Positions 53,674-63,896 of a stretch of DNA of 64,000 nt are shown here, in pieces. Source of the DNA: Nitrospira sp. Ga0074138 (lineage in GTDB: Bacteria > Nitrospirota > Nitrospiria > Nitrospirales > Nitrospiraceae); NCBI GenBank assembly GCA_001464735.1, contig LNDU01000037.1, positions 29,250 through 93,249 on the forward strand. Reading direction: 5' to 3'. Numbering within the stretch: the first letter of the stretch is position 1; each line of letters opens with the position of its first letter. The notes beneath the pieces are model-generated. The model searched no databases. It was not told the origin of the DNA and saw only the letters and a list, made by a program, of their open reading frames with translations. Both the position numbers and the translations under genes were made by a program.

Positions 53674-54189
53674 CTACATGGCTGATTTCAACAGATCATC
53701 CTCGAACTCCGTCATCTTACTGCGCAGCGCATTCACGAGTCGTCGGTACCGCTCTTCGGCCCAGGCATTCAAGGACGCGGCGTCCGGGAAGACGAGGTCC
53801 CAGGCCTTGGTTGCTTCCAGCATCAAGAGCTGCTGCGGCTTGTTGTGTCCGGGGAACAAGACGATGAGTACGGCGGAGTTCCCGATGAGACTGATGTCGG
53901 TGAAGATGTGCACCACGGAGTCGGAGGGGAGCATAATTTCTCGCGAGGCGGCTTCAACGATCGGTTGATAGAGTCGATGCAGTAATTGCGTGGTGACCTC
54001 GTGTGGGTTGGCGGGGGTCAGCAGGCGAGGGTTGGGCTTTTCCCCGAATAAGTTCTCGGTCAGATAGGTAGCTGCTTCCCAGGTCGGCATGGTGCCTGAA
54101 GCCACAAGGGATTCACAGAGGTAGGCGATCCAGTTTCGGTTCCGGGGACGTTTGCGAATGGCCGTCAACTTTTTCGCCAAACTCGGCAA
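53674..54189 (-). CDS. Hypothetical soluble protein
   Basis: 171 residues, basic N-terminus (LAKKLTAIRKRPRNRNWIAYL). Mixed alpha/beta domain with NSAVLIVLFPGHNKPQQLLMLEATKAWDLVFPDAAS and a C-terminal helix. One cysteine. No signal or membrane segment. Upstream on the plus strand AGGTT occurs three times (54216-54256), a possible operator. Family unknown. Confidence 0.6.
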   Translation of the reverse strand: MPSLAKKLTAIRKRPRNRNWIAYLCESLVASGTMPTWEAATYLTENLFGEKPNPRLLTPANPHEVTTQLLHRLYQPIVEAASREIMLPSDSVVHIFTDISLIGNSAVLIVLFPGHNKPQQLLMLEATKAWDLVFPDAASLNAWAEERYRRLVNALRSKMTEFEDDLLKSAM

Positions 54190-54335
54190 TCCCTTCCGCC
54201 TCTGGTCCCTATGGTTGGGGGCACATTAGGTTATTCGGTAGGTTTAATTAGGTTTAAAAAGTATAGCGGTGGCGCCACAGTCGGTCAACGAATTGCCGAC
54301 AATCGAGCAATGTGTCGGGTCAGCTGAGGAGAGGC

Positions 54336-55478
54336 TTATGGTTGGCGGAACGTATTGGAGTGCACTCGGTCTGCGTATTGATCGTGGATGCGCACCAGTT
54401 CCTCGGTAGATGCGACAAAGACATCGAGCAATTCCGGGTCAAAATGTTCGCTCCGGTGCTTGAGCATGAGCTCAATCGCATGACTGACTTCAAAGGCCGG
54501 CTTGTAGACCCGCTGCGTGGTCAGGGCATCAAATGCGTCGGCAATTGCGGCAATGCGGCCTTCGATGGGAATGGCCTCACCTTGTAACTTGCGAGGATAT
54601 CCTGTGCCGTCGAAGCGCTCATGGTGGGTGTAGGCGATGACGGCTGCGACTTTCAACAGCTCTGCCTCCGACCCGCTGAGGATTTTATACCCGATCTCGG
54701 CGTGCTGCGCGATCACCCCGAATTCCTCCGGTGTGAACTTACCGGGTTTCAGCAACACATGATCCGGAGTGCCGATTTTTCCGATGTCGTGCATGGGGCT
54801 AGCTGTCCGGATCAAGTCGCATCGTTCAGGCGACAGACCGGCTTTGCGCGCAAGCATCTCACAGTAGTGGCTCATGCGTTGAATATGTTGAGCGGTGGCA
54901 TTGTCCCGGAACTCCGCGGCAATGGCGAGCCGCTGAATGGTTTCCTCGCGAGACAGTCGGAGCTCTTTTTCGCTACGTTCAAGCCAGTCTAACGCTTGCT
55001 GTAATGCGAGTGTTCTTGTTCGGACGACATCCTCCAGGTTCTCACGATGGAGGCGGTTTTCCATCTCAAGCCGGCGGCGGCGGAGAGCATTGGCGACATC
55101 GATGAGCACTTCATTGGATTCGAATGGCTTGACGATATATCCGAACGCGCCGACGTCGAGCGCTGCGTTGGCCAGGACGGAGCTGTCGAGGCCTGTGACC
55201 ATGATGGCTGCTGTATGGTTCTGGTCTGACAGAAGACTGCGCACGAGGTCCATGCCGGATTCTCCCGGCATATTGACATCGCATAGCATCAAGGCAAAGG
55301 GCTGGTCGATCAGCTTTTGCCGGGCCTCTCGGGCATCGGCGGCGCAGTCGACCGTATACCCATGGGATTGCAGCAAATAGGCGAGGAGGCGCCGGATCGG
55401 CTCTTCGTCGTCGACCACCAGAATGTTGCGATTGTCGAGTAAGGCTTGATGAGTGGTTTGGTCTAGCAGGGTCGCCAT
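54336..55478 (-). CDS. Response regulator with HD-GYP phosphodiesterase domain
   Basis: 380 residues. Receiver domain with DDEE (pocket), phospho-acceptor Asp in LMLCDVNMPGESG and Lys in YIVKPFES. HD-GYP domain: HIQRMSHYCEM, HDIGKIGTPDHVL (metal HD), HAEIGYKIL, AYTHHERFDGTGYP (GYP), IAAIADAFDALTTQRVYKP. It hydrolyses cyclic di-GMP when phosphorylated. The C-terminal DQYADRVHSNTF is a short tail. No kinase gene is next to it. Confidence 0.93.
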   Translation of the reverse strand: MATLLDQTTHQALLDNRNILVVDDEEPIRRLLAYLLQSHGYTVDCAADAREARQKLIDQPFALMLCDVNMPGESGMDLVRSLLSDQNHTAAIMVTGLDSSVLANAALDVGAFGYIVKPFESNEVLIDVANALRRRRLEMENRLHRENLEDVVRTRTLALQQALDWLERSEKELRLSREETIQRLAIAAEFRDNATAQHIQRMSHYCEMLARKAGLSPERCDLIRTASPMHDIGKIGTPDHVLLKPGKFTPEEFGVIAQHAEIGYKILSGSEAELLKVAAVIAYTHHERFDGTGYPRKLQGEAIPIEGRIAAIADAFDALTTQRVYKPAFEVSHAIELMLKHRSEHFDPELLDVFVASTEELVRIHDQYADRVHSNTFRQP

Positions 55479-55932
55479 GAGTCGGGTGTTCTTTGGATTG
55501 TCTGGGTCGAGGATCGTGTCGTTTCTTCTTTATCGGCTCATTGGCGGTTAACTTGACTACCGTAAAAACTTCGCCAAAGTTTGCACTTTTTATGCCATTG
55601 AAGTTCAGTTTCCTTGTCTCGACTGTTCAGGCAGTCTTTATCTCTCAGTTTAGCGAGAGGAACAGTTGGAATCCTTTCATCTGGAGAGGTGTTGCGAGAG
55701 GACTGCTACCATCATGATCAGATACTGATGTTGTCTTGCCGGTGGGGCATACGCCTTGGATGTCAGGAATTCACCAAAGGGGATAGCCTGGATTTGTACA
55801 AAATAGAGTAGACGTGCGCAAAAGGGGTCTGATCCGTCAATCTATTGGCGCTGCTGGGTCAACCGATCGGTTTGCGCTTTCTTGGGGCCTTCACTATAAT
55901 TCCGACCGTACTATTGAGGAAGGGGCGTACGA
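55479..55932. other. Intergenic region between divergent genes
   Basis: About 450 bp; no gene or clear motif seen. The plus strand near 55840-55920 (GGGGCCTTCACTATAATTCCGACCG) likely holds the rph promoter with TATAAT at 55893-55898. Confidence 0.5.
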
Positions 55933-56676
55933 ATGAGCGCAATTTCAGGGTTGGTCCGTTTCGATGGGCGTCGCCGAGATCAGGTTCGCCCGGTGAAAGT
56001 GACCCGCAACTTTACCAAACATGCCGAGGGTGCTGTTCTGATTGAAATGGGAGACACGAAGGTTATTTGCACGGCGTCCGTTGAAGAAAAGGTACCGCCT
56101 TTTCTCAAAGGCAAGGGGACCGGATGGGTGACGGCTGAATATGCGATGTTGCCGCGTGCAACTCATGAGCGATCGCCACGAGAGGCGGTTAAGGGAAAGC
56201 AAGGCGGCCGGACTCTGGAGATTCAACGCCTCGTCGGACGGGCGCTGCGGTCGGTAACAGATATGTCGCAACTGGGTGAGCGGTCCATTTGGATCGACTG
56301 CGATGTGATCCAAGCTGATGGGGGGACCAGAACTGCGTCCATCACCGGTGCCTTTATCGCCTTGGCTGATGCCTGCGCCGTGCTGAAAAAGAGGGATCTC
56401 TTGAAGAGGATTCCCCTGACCGATTACTTGGCCGCCATCAGCGTCGGAAAGGTCGGCGGAGAAGTGATGGTGGATCTGGCCTATACCGAGGATTCCATGG
56501 CAGAAGTGGACATGAATCTCGTGATGACGGGGCGTGGCCGGTATGTCGAGGTACAAGGCACTGCCGAACGTACGCCGTTTACGAAACAAGATATGGACGA
56601 GTTTCTGAATTTCGGCTGGCAGGCCATTCAACGATTGACCGCCATTCAGAAAGAGCTGATCGGTGCACTCGACTGA
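55933..56676 (+). CDS. rph: Ribonuclease PH
   Basis: 247 residues, usual length. It trims tRNA 3' ends phosphorolytically. Motifs: [57 protein letters not shown] (phosphate-binding Arg region), [37 protein letters not shown] and the core [20 protein letters not shown]. Ribosome site AGGAAG. The rdgB start overlaps its end, so the two form an operon. Confidence 0.96.
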   Translation: MSAISGLVRFDGRRRDQVRPVKVTRNFTKHAEGAVLIEMGDTKVICTASVEEKVPPFLKGKGTGWVTAEYAMLPRATHERSPREAVKGKQGGRTLEIQRLVGRALRSVTDMSQLGERSIWIDCDVIQADGGTRTASITGAFIALADACAVLKKRDLLKRIPLTDYLAAISVGKVGGEVMVDLAYTEDSMAEVDMNLVMTGRGRYVEVQGTAERTPFTKQDMDEFLNFGWQAIQRLTAIQKELIGALD

Positions 56677-57289
56677 GAGCCCGATCAAAGAGATCCTCCT
56701 CGCGACCAGAAATTCCGATAAAGTCAGGGAGCTCGCGGCTCTTCTTGGAGATCTTGGAATTCGCATCCGTACCCTAGCCGATTTCCCTACCGCACCCAAG
56801 GTCGAAGAAGACGGCGAAACCTGTGAAGCGAACGCACGAAAAAAGGCTAGAGAGATCGCTGCTGCGACAGGCCTCCCGTCGGTCGCGGATGATACGGGAC
56901 TTGAAGTTGATGCGCTGGGTGGAAGGCCGGGCGTATTTGCGGCCCGATATGCGGGAGAAGGCGCCACCTACGAAGACAACTGTAGGAAGCTGATCATGGA
57001 ACTGGATGGCGTGCCGCAGGCCAGGCGGACCGCCCGGTTTGTAACAGTCGCCGCCTTGGCGATGCCGGGAGGAGAGACTCGGGTAACCACTGGCACTCTT
57101 GCTGGCGTCATTGCTGAAGCGTGCGCAGGCTCGCAAGGATTTGGGTACGATCCCGTGTTCTTTGTCCCGGAGCTCGGTCGTACGTTGGCTGAATTGACGG
57201 CTGAAGAAAAGAACCGTATCAGCCATCGGGCCAAGGCATTTCGAGCCATGGCCGACATGCTTCGGCCGTTAGCTGCTGGAACGCTCTGA
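56663..57289 (+). CDS. rdgB: Non-canonical purine NTP pyrophosphatase
   Basis: 208 residues, GTG start 14 bp inside rph. HAM1/RdgB signatures: [58 protein letters not shown] (catalytic Asp pair), [15 protein letters not shown], and [10 protein letters not shown]. Cleans ITP and XTP from nucleotide pools. The rph-rdgB pairing is common. Confidence 0.95.
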   Translation: MHSTESPIKEILLATRNSDKVRELAALLGDLGIRIRTLADFPTAPKVEEDGETCEANARKKAREIAAATGLPSVADDTGLEVDALGGRPGVFAARYAGEGATYEDNCRKLIMELDGVPQARRTARFVTVAALAMPGGETRVTTGTLAGVIAEACAGSQGFGYDPVFFVPELGRTLAELTAEEKNRISHRAKAFRAMADMLRPLAAGTL

Positions 57290-57416
57290 GCCGCGTGGTG
57301 CTGGCACATGGTCCATTTGTAGGCGTTGCCTAGACACCAATCGGAACATTCCTGTATATAAGGATCTGCAGCTCGTGGTGCCTTTGCTCGAAGAGTTGTG
57401 AAAGCGAAGAGCATGT

Positions 57417-58686
<1,270 letters not shown>

Positions 58687-58689
58687 CGC

Positions 58690-58845
58690 TCACCGTCCTT
58701 TCCGGCTCACCATCGGAGCCTGCTTGAAATGGTCTTCCAGCAAATGCCGGATAAAGCCGCTGGCCGTTGTACCTTCCTGCCGCAAAGCATCCAATCGGGC
58801 CTTGATCGGCTCGGGAACTTGAATCAACAACCGCACCATCTTCAT
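58690..58845 (-). CDS. Ribbon-helix-helix DNA-binding protein
   Basis: 51 residues from ATG 58845 with GGGGGTGAT upstream. Sequence form: MKMVRLLIQVPEPIKARLDALRQ-type strand then helix (basic strand MVRLLIQVP, helices IKARLDALRQ and TASGFIRHLLEDHF), the ribbon-helix-helix order. Three bases before the integrase start. A perfect palindrome at 58874-58899 lies 28 bp upstream, likely its operator, so integrase would be autoregulated. Confidence 0.8.
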   Translation of the reverse strand: MKMVRLLIQVPEPIKARLDALRQEGTTASGFIRHLLEDHFKQAPMVSRKGR

Positions 58846-58873
58846 AGCATCACCCCCTTTCCCTCACATAATA

Positions 58874-58899
58874 AGCTTACTATCATATGATAGTAAGCT
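58874..58899. promoter_or_regulatory. Perfect 26-bp palindromic operator
   Basis: AGCTTACTATCAT is followed directly by its exact complement ATGATAGTAAGCT. On the minus strand it lies between TTGACA (at 58901-58906) and a TAGTAA-like -10, overlapping a promoter for the ribbon-helix-helix/integrase operon. It also sits just upstream of the divergent gene 58953. Confidence 0.78.
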
Positions 58900-58913
58900 G
58901 TGTCAACTGACAT

Positions 58914-58940
58914 TTGACGCTATCGGGGGTGGAATGCTAC
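58914..58940 (+). promoter_or_regulatory. Possible promoter for a leaderless gene
   Basis: TTGACG at 58914-58919 and a TGCTAC-like -10 at 58935-58940 (spacing 15). The resulting start would fall near ATG 58953, matching the absence of a ribosome site there. Spacing is short, so this is tentative. Confidence 0.4.
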
Positions 58941-58952
58941 GCTTCCACCGCT

Positions 58953-59138
58953 ATGGCACGAGAAATACCAGAAGGCACCGGGGCCTGGAACTTCCGCGAC
59001 ATCCCCCGCGACCTCATGCGGAAGGTCAAAATGGCTTCGGCTCATGAGGGAAAGAGTGTGAAGGATTTTCTGATTGAACTAGCCGAAGCGCGGATCCAGG
59101 AACTGGAACGGAAGGGCATCTTGCCGAGGGGAAAGTGA
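58953..59138 (+). CDS. Arc-type DNA-binding-like small protein
   Basis: 61 residues from ATG 58953; no ribosome site, so likely leaderless. NFRDIPRDLMRKVKMASAHEGKSVKDFLIELAEARIQEL has the strand-helix-helix order of Arc/MetJ-type proteins (FRDIP as strand). It is divergent from the other ribbon-helix-helix gene across the palindrome, suggesting a regulatory pair controlling the element. Confidence 0.6.
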   Translation: MAREIPEGTGAWNFRDIPRDLMRKVKMASAHEGKSVKDFLIELAEARIQELERKGILPRGK

Positions 59139-59331
59139 CCAAGCGAGACCAAATGAATTGAGGCGTCTTAGTAGGATCCAGAAAAGAAAAGGGGACAGGA
59201 GTCAAGCAATATAGATTGGGGAGAAACGGAGGCGCCATCGGACAGATGCCGTCGGAGGCAACCGGCAGCTATCGACCCTGAGCCGCCGATCGCCTTTCTC
59301 CATTTGCGGCGTAGTTCACCGGGAGAAGCCA

Positions 59332-61464
59332 ATGGCGCTATGCACACCGCTGCTTCGTGGACCCTTCACCGCCTGGAGCGACAGCATCCTGGTCGAGGGC
59401 TGCCTGCCCGGAGCCACCGTCATCGTGACGGCGCACGGGCCCTCGGTGCGGACAGTCGCGAAGCGGATTGCGGGCGGCGGCTCCGATCGCCTGCCTCTGC
59501 TGGCTGGCGAGAAACTGCAGGCGACGGATCGCTTGGTCGTCCTGCAGACGCTTGGCGTCGAGGCAAGCATCGAGACTCCCAGTCATCTCGCGTCGCTAGT
59601 CGCGCCGGCGCCGACGAACCACGATGCGCTCGCTCCGCTCGCATTTCGCTCGCACGTCTACCCATGCGGTCGCGCAATCTGGGTCAGCGGCGCCGCGCCA
59701 GGCGCCCTCGTCACAGTCAAGACGGCGACGGCCGTCATCGCCAGTGGACGCGCCAACGAAAGCGGCGATGCGCGTCTGACGCTTTCGCCCGGTGCACTGA
59801 TTCCCATCAACGGCAAGGCGACCGCGTGGCAACAGGCGCCGGCTGGCTTCCCCGCGTTGCTCGGGACGCCGAAAGAGACCACCTACTCAGTGGACAAGCT
59901 GCCGGCTCCGCACGGAGCGAAACTGCCTGTACCCGTACTTACGGCGCCGGCCAAGGGATGCGACCGTTCAGTGCATCTTGGCGGAATCATCGATGGCGCG
60001 GATGTGACGATCAGCCGCACGTCCGATGGTACGAGCGAAACCGCGATCTTCGATCTCGATCGTCTACGTTTCGATCTGACGAAACCGCTCGCGTCCGCCG
60101 GAGACAAGCTGGAGGTCGTGCAGCAGCTCAAGGGTTGCGATCGCTGGGAGGCGTCCGATCCGCTCGTCGTGCACGTGGAGCCGGCCAAGAAACCCGGCAC
60201 GCCCGCGTTGCTGCCGCCGTGCGACGACGCGGTGGATGTGTTCGCCGCCAATCTCGAGCCAGGGGCGATCGTTACGCTCATCTTCGCGGCCGAACAGTAT
60301 CGAGCGATGGTCCCTGAAGGCACGACCACTTTCGTCTTTCGCATGACCAAGCTGAATGCAGGCGCGACGATCACCATCGTCCAGGAAAAGTGCGGCCTTA
60401 AGAGCGACACAGCGACTATGCAGCCCGTCGCCACGGGCGGCGGGGTCTACTTTCCGCCCGACGTTGAGGAGCCGCTTTACGCCTGCGCCCGTGCAGTGCG
60501 TGTCCGGGCGCGTCCCGGAACCTGGGTGCAGATATTCGGCGATGTCGGCGCGGGCGCGGGCCCCATCAGCGATCAGGTGTTCAGCAGGGGCTCGGAGCGC
60601 ATCTATGTCGCGCCGTACCTCGTGAAGGATCAGAGCGTCTGGGTCATCGCTCTGCGTTGCGGAGCCGACAGGTGGAAGCGCAATCCGAATACACATATCG
60701 TACAAGGCGTCCCGGAGCACCTGCTGGCGCCGATCATCGTCGATCCACTCATCGAAGGGGCGCGCTCCGTGCTGGTCGAAGGCGTACCCGGCGCCTTCAT
60801 CCAGATCTTCTCCCTGTTGCCGAATCCCACGCGGGTCGAGCTGATCGGCGAGGGCGTGATCGATCCCATCGGCAAGCGAGTCTTCCTGTCGCGAGCGTTG
60901 ACCACCAAGGAGCTCGTGTACGCAGTGCAGATCGTCTGCGGTCAAACGTCGCGTGCGAGCGCGCTGCAGGTGCCAACGGGCGGCGTGCGCTCGTTCGACC
61001 TGGCGTTGCCGCTGAAGCGAATGAGCAACCAATCCTCGAGCATGAAGCCGCTCACGTGTCTGTGGGCGAACTTCGTGTGCCGGCACGACGGCAGCTGGAA
61101 CTACACGGCGGAACTCGAGAATGAGGAGACCGAAGCCGATGTGAGCTTCGACTTGCAGTTCGATCTGGTCGGCGTGTCTTCACCTTTTGGCGCAGTGCTC
61201 AAGGGGCAACTCAGCGCCTCCGGCAATGGGGCCATCACCAAGACAGGCCTGCGCGCCATTGGCGTACCGCCCAAAAAGACGTTCTCGGACTCCGCCGCCT
61301 TCGCAGGTTTCCAGAATCCGGCGTATTGGGCTGAAGTTTACGCCGCCACAGGCAAGTTCAGTTTTCCGCCGAACGGCGTCGCCTGGAAAAACTACGCCCC
61401 GCCCCCCGAGGCGCCCGATGAGGATCCGGACAAGGACGAGAAGAAGCCGGGGTCGGGCAAGTAA
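59332..61464 (+). CDS. 710-residue protein with repeated beta-sandwich-like modules
   Basis: Ribosome site GGGAG 6 bases before ATG. About six modules of 80-110 residues share a Cys/Gly/Pro pattern: ILVEGCLPGATVIVTA, IWVSGAAPGALVTVKT, VHLGGIIDGADVTISR, VFAANLEPGAIVTLIF, VRVRARPGTWVQIFGD, VLVEGVPGAFIQIFSL. Cysteines recur before each module (PCGRAI, GCDRSV, PCDDAV, ACARAV). The C-terminal 130 residues (CLWANFVCRHDGSWNYTAELENEETEADVSFDLQ) differ, and the tail is Pro/Asp/Lys-rich. No signal peptide. GC-rich codon use, probable horizontal gene. Function unknown; a cytoplasmic or exported binding scaffold. Confidence 0.7.
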   Translation: MALCTPLLRGPFTAWSDSILVEGCLPGATVIVTAHGPSVRTVAKRIAGGGSDRLPLLAGEKLQATDRLVVLQTLGVEASIETPSHLASLVAPAPTNHDALAPLAFRSHVYPCGRAIWVSGAAPGALVTVKTATAVIASGRANESGDARLTLSPGALIPINGKATAWQQAPAGFPALLGTPKETTYSVDKLPAPHGAKLPVPVLTAPAKGCDRSVHLGGIIDGADVTISRTSDGTSETAIFDLDRLRFDLTKPLASAGDKLEVVQQLKGCDRWEASDPLVVHVEPAKKPGTPALLPPCDDAVDVFAANLEPGAIVTLIFAAEQYRAMVPEGTTTFVFRMTKLNAGATITIVQEKCGLKSDTATMQPVATGGGVYFPPDVEEPLYACARAVRVRARPGTWVQIFGDVGAGAGPISDQVFSRGSERIYVAPYLVKDQSVWVIALRCGADRWKRNPNTHIVQGVPEHLLAPIIVDPLIEGARSVLVEGVPGAFIQIFSLLPNPTRVELIGEGVIDPIGKRVFLSRALTTKELVYAVQIVCGQTSRASALQVPTGGVRSFDLALPLKRMSNQSSSMKPLTCLWANFVCRHDGSWNYTAELENEETEADVSFDLQFDLVGVSSPFGAVLKGQLSASGNGAITKTGLRAIGVPPKKTFSDSAAFAGFQNPAYWAEVYAATGKFSFPPNGVAWKNYAPPPEAPDEDPDKDEKKPGSGK

Positions 61465-61568
61465 TGGAATTTATCCCGGCCGGCGCAGCAAGGCGACGAA
61501 GCGGCGCCCGGCCGAAGTGCGAGAAGTGTTTGATTGGCGCGACGCGCCATTATCTCTTCGGCGACTGA
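61464..61568 (+). CDS. Possible 34-residue CxxC peptide
   Basis: ATG overlaps the previous stop (TAATG), a typical coupled start. Arg-rich N-terminus and one CEKC pair. It is too short for confidence, but the junction fits coupling. Confidence 0.3.
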   Translation: MEFIPAGAARRRSGARPKCEKCLIGATRHYLFGD

Positions 61569-62015
61569 GCGTCTAGAAAGGCGTTGACCATGGCAACGAT
61601 GACATCGAATCTGTCGCCAGCGGACGTCCGGACGGACGTTCCGGGTCGGACCTAGCTATGCCTTTGTAATTCGGGCGATTCTGATCGTAATATGCGCGAT
61701 TCTTAGGCTTAGAGCAATGTTTTTGCCCGCGAAACCGTTGTTATAAGCAGCGCGCCGCGAGCGGCAGGTTCTGGCCGATGACAGTCCTCGACCCAAAGCC
61801 GAAGTACACGACCGACCGCTACCAGAAGGAGGTCTTACGCCGATCCGCATAAGAACCCGTGATAAATGGTCCCACCGTCGCTACTCATTGAAGCGACAAC
61901 GAACATGGCGTATTCTTCACCAACAGTAATGGCGTGTTATACGGACAGAAAATGGCAGATCCGGCTCTTATGCGGATCGGCCTAAGCATAATTGGGCGGC
62001 ACACGAGGCATAACG
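61569..62015. other. Gene-free stretch with 16-bp inverted repeats
   Basis: GCCGATCCGCATAAGA (61839-61854) and TCTTATGCGGATCGGC (61966-61981) are perfect inverted copies 111 bp apart. Short truncated frames (for example ATG 61777, MTVLDPKPK) end at the first arm. It looks like a recombination-site or insertion remnant. Confidence 0.6.
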
Positions 62016-62837
62016 ATGGCTCCCGTACCTCAAGTAGCAGTCCACTCGTGGAGCGAGCTCACGTCGCTCGCCGACAAGCTGGATGTCGGCGATGGGTTCG
62101 GAAGCGTCTACGTTTTCCGGGGCCAAGAAGACGTAGACTGGACTCTCAAGCCCTCCCTCCATCGGGCCGTTACAAACGAGGGACGCGTCGCCTTACCATC
62201 GAACGATGACTTACTGCGAGTTGAGAGGGTCCTTACTGAGAAGTTTCAGGCAATCGCGACGAATCATCTTCCAGCCGCCACAGTTGCTGCGACGAATGGG
62301 GTTATCGACTGGTGGCCGCTCATGCGCCACTACGGTGTCCCGACACGCCTACTTGACTGGACCGCCTCACTCTATGTGGCGCTGTACTTTGCGGTGGCGA
62401 GAGCCCCCGAGAAGGATGGCGCTTTGTACTTAGTCCACACCCACACGCTGCATCAGGCCATGAGAGCTGCTCATGGTGAGGCAGGTGATCTACCGACTTC
62501 AATGCCTGCATCCGACCGCGTCCTCCAGCGCGCTGATGCGCCGCCAGTTCTCTACGTTTTCAACCGGAAGATAGCGCTGCTCGATAGAATGATCGCGCAG
62601 CAAGGCTTGTTCATGGTCAGCGCCAACGTTGGGACCGACTTCGAAGAAGTCTTGGGGATTGAAATACCGAAAGCTGCCCCGCCGAAGCGCGAAACGCTTC
62701 GAAAGGTCCGTATCCCGGCTGCCCAGAAGTCCGCGGTGATGAGGCGCTTGAGAGCAATGAATGTAACGGCGAGTTCTCTGTTTCCGGGCCTGGATGGTAT
62801 TGGTCGCCAGCTGGACGAACTTGCCAGGCATCGTTGA
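62016..62837 (+). CDS. FRG-domain protein
   Basis: 273 residues from ATG 62016 (GAGG, 7 bases). FRG domain: VYVFRGQEDVDWTLKPSLHRA, then WWPLMRHYGVPTRLLDWTASLYVALYFAVA and a C-terminal half (VLYVFNRKIALLDRMIAQQGLFMVSANVGTDFEEV, IRIPAAQKSAVMRRLRAMNVTASSLFPGLDGIGRQL). FRG proteins are frequent in mobile and defence islands; activity is unproved. It is flanked by TTGGGCGGCA (61992-62001) and the inverted TGCCGCCCAA (62839-62848), as in an integron gene cassette. Confidence 0.85.
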   Translation: MAPVPQVAVHSWSELTSLADKLDVGDGFGSVYVFRGQEDVDWTLKPSLHRAVTNEGRVALPSNDDLLRVERVLTEKFQAIATNHLPAATVAATNGVIDWWPLMRHYGVPTRLLDWTASLYVALYFAVARAPEKDGALYLVHTHTLHQAMRAAHGEAGDLPTSMPASDRVLQRADAPPVLYVFNRKIALLDRMIAQQGLFMVSANVGTDFEEVLGIEIPKAAPPKRETLRKVRIPAAQKSAVMRRLRAMNVTASSLFPGLDGIGRQLDELARHR

Positions 62838-62842
62838 GTGCC

Positions 62843-62900
62843 GCCCAACCAATCCATCCAGCGGACCGTTCAACAGCGCCGCTGATGGCCGGCGTTTTGC
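62843..62900 (+). repeat. attC-like site after the FRG gene
   Basis: GCCCAAC (62843-62849) fits the RYYYAAC R'' box. CCATCCAGCGG and CCGCTGATGG pair except for one extra C, an extrahelical base as in attC. A 5-base spacer leads to GTTTTGC (62894-62900), which fits only the GTT of GTTRRRY. Length 58 bp, in the known attC range. No integron integrase is in the window. Confidence 0.45.
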
Positions 62901-63495
62901 TACAGGGCTGAGGACCACTTTATGGCGGTGCGATCTTGCCCCTGAACTTCCGCTTGTGGCCGAATGCCTACGGTCGCAAAGTGGAGAGTCAGACGTTCTG
63001 TGCAATAACCGGTCAGTCATTGTACACCCCTATGGTGATAAGCAAGGCTCTTGGCAGCCTGCGTACGACAACTCCTCCCTCGGGTCCCTCTTCGGTATGA
63101 TGGCCGTTCAGGCTAGGAAATCCGTAGCTTGTAACGCATGCCTCTCAGACGTTCATCTGTACGATGGAAAGCCCTGTCCCGCGGGATCGGTTTTAGCCTA
63201 TGGGATCAGCTTTGTGTCCGGCTTGATGTTCTCTGTCGTCGGACTGACGCCCCACGCTGACCAGACCCTCTATCCGTTTCTCGCCTTTCTCAGTGAGGCA
63301 GTAGGGTGCGCCATTGCCTTGCGAATCATGGGCACAGCGGGACTATTCAATCTTGTGGCACTGGTCGTGGTGCATCGCTTCTCGGAGCTCCGGGTTACGC
63401 CAATTCACGTCCGGCTGCCTGCGCCTCTCCAGGGTTTTTCCCGGTTCACGATTCGGTGGTTCCATGCGACGATGACAGAAACCAAGGAGGCCATT
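62901..63495. other. Region without confident gene
   Basis: A frame continuous with the next gene runs through this stretch and contains hydrophobic segments (SGLMFSVVGLTP, TAGLFNLVALVVV), but the ribosome site at 63485-63491 marks a fresh start at 63496. It may be the remains of a membrane protein gene. Confidence 0.4.
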
Positions 63496-63807
63496 ATGAA
63501 AACAGGATTGATCTCGATGCTTGTAGCTGGACTATTAGGCGGTGGAATCGGTGTCACCTACGCAGCGGATGCGATGGCTGAGAAAGAAGCCAGTCCCACC
63601 ATCAAAGAGCGTCTGACTAAAGATACGATCAAAGGGACATTGATGAGCATTGAGGGAGAGTTCTACTCTATAAAAGATAACGACGGGAAGCAGTATAGGG
63701 TCCATGTCGATAAAAGCACCAAGCTGGATAAGGTGGTGGCGGGCGATATGGTCAAAGCCTATGTGACCGACAATGGCCATACGACGACGTTGCAGCGGGA
63801 TAATTGA
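63496..63807 (+). CDS. Small secreted protein
   Basis: 103 residues from ATG 63496 (AAGGAGG, 7-8 bases). Signal peptide MKTGLISMLVAGLLGGGIGVTYAADA. The mature part is an OB-like domain (TIKGTLMSIEGEFYSIKDNDGKQYRVHVDKSTKLDKVVAGDMVKAYV). Similar small periplasmic proteins are common in Nitrospira-like genomes; function unknown. Confidence 0.75.
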   Translation: MKTGLISMLVAGLLGGGIGVTYAADAMAEKEASPTIKERLTKDTIKGTLMSIEGEFYSIKDNDGKQYRVHVDKSTKLDKVVAGDMVKAYVTDNGHTTTLQRDN

Positions 63808-63896
63808 GGCGGTCCGATTTGATGAAGGATTGAAGGAGAAAGAGCGTGTGCACGGCACGAACGCGTGTTCACAGCAACTTAACTCCAGGAGGAATC

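Noticed and set aside
54216..54256. Three AGGTT words upstream of 54189
   Set aside because: Noted as possible operator but too short and irregular to annotate as a site.
62794..63807. 337-codon frame at the end of the island
   Set aside because: Most of it has no family likeness, and a strong ribosome site plus signal peptide place the real start at 63496.
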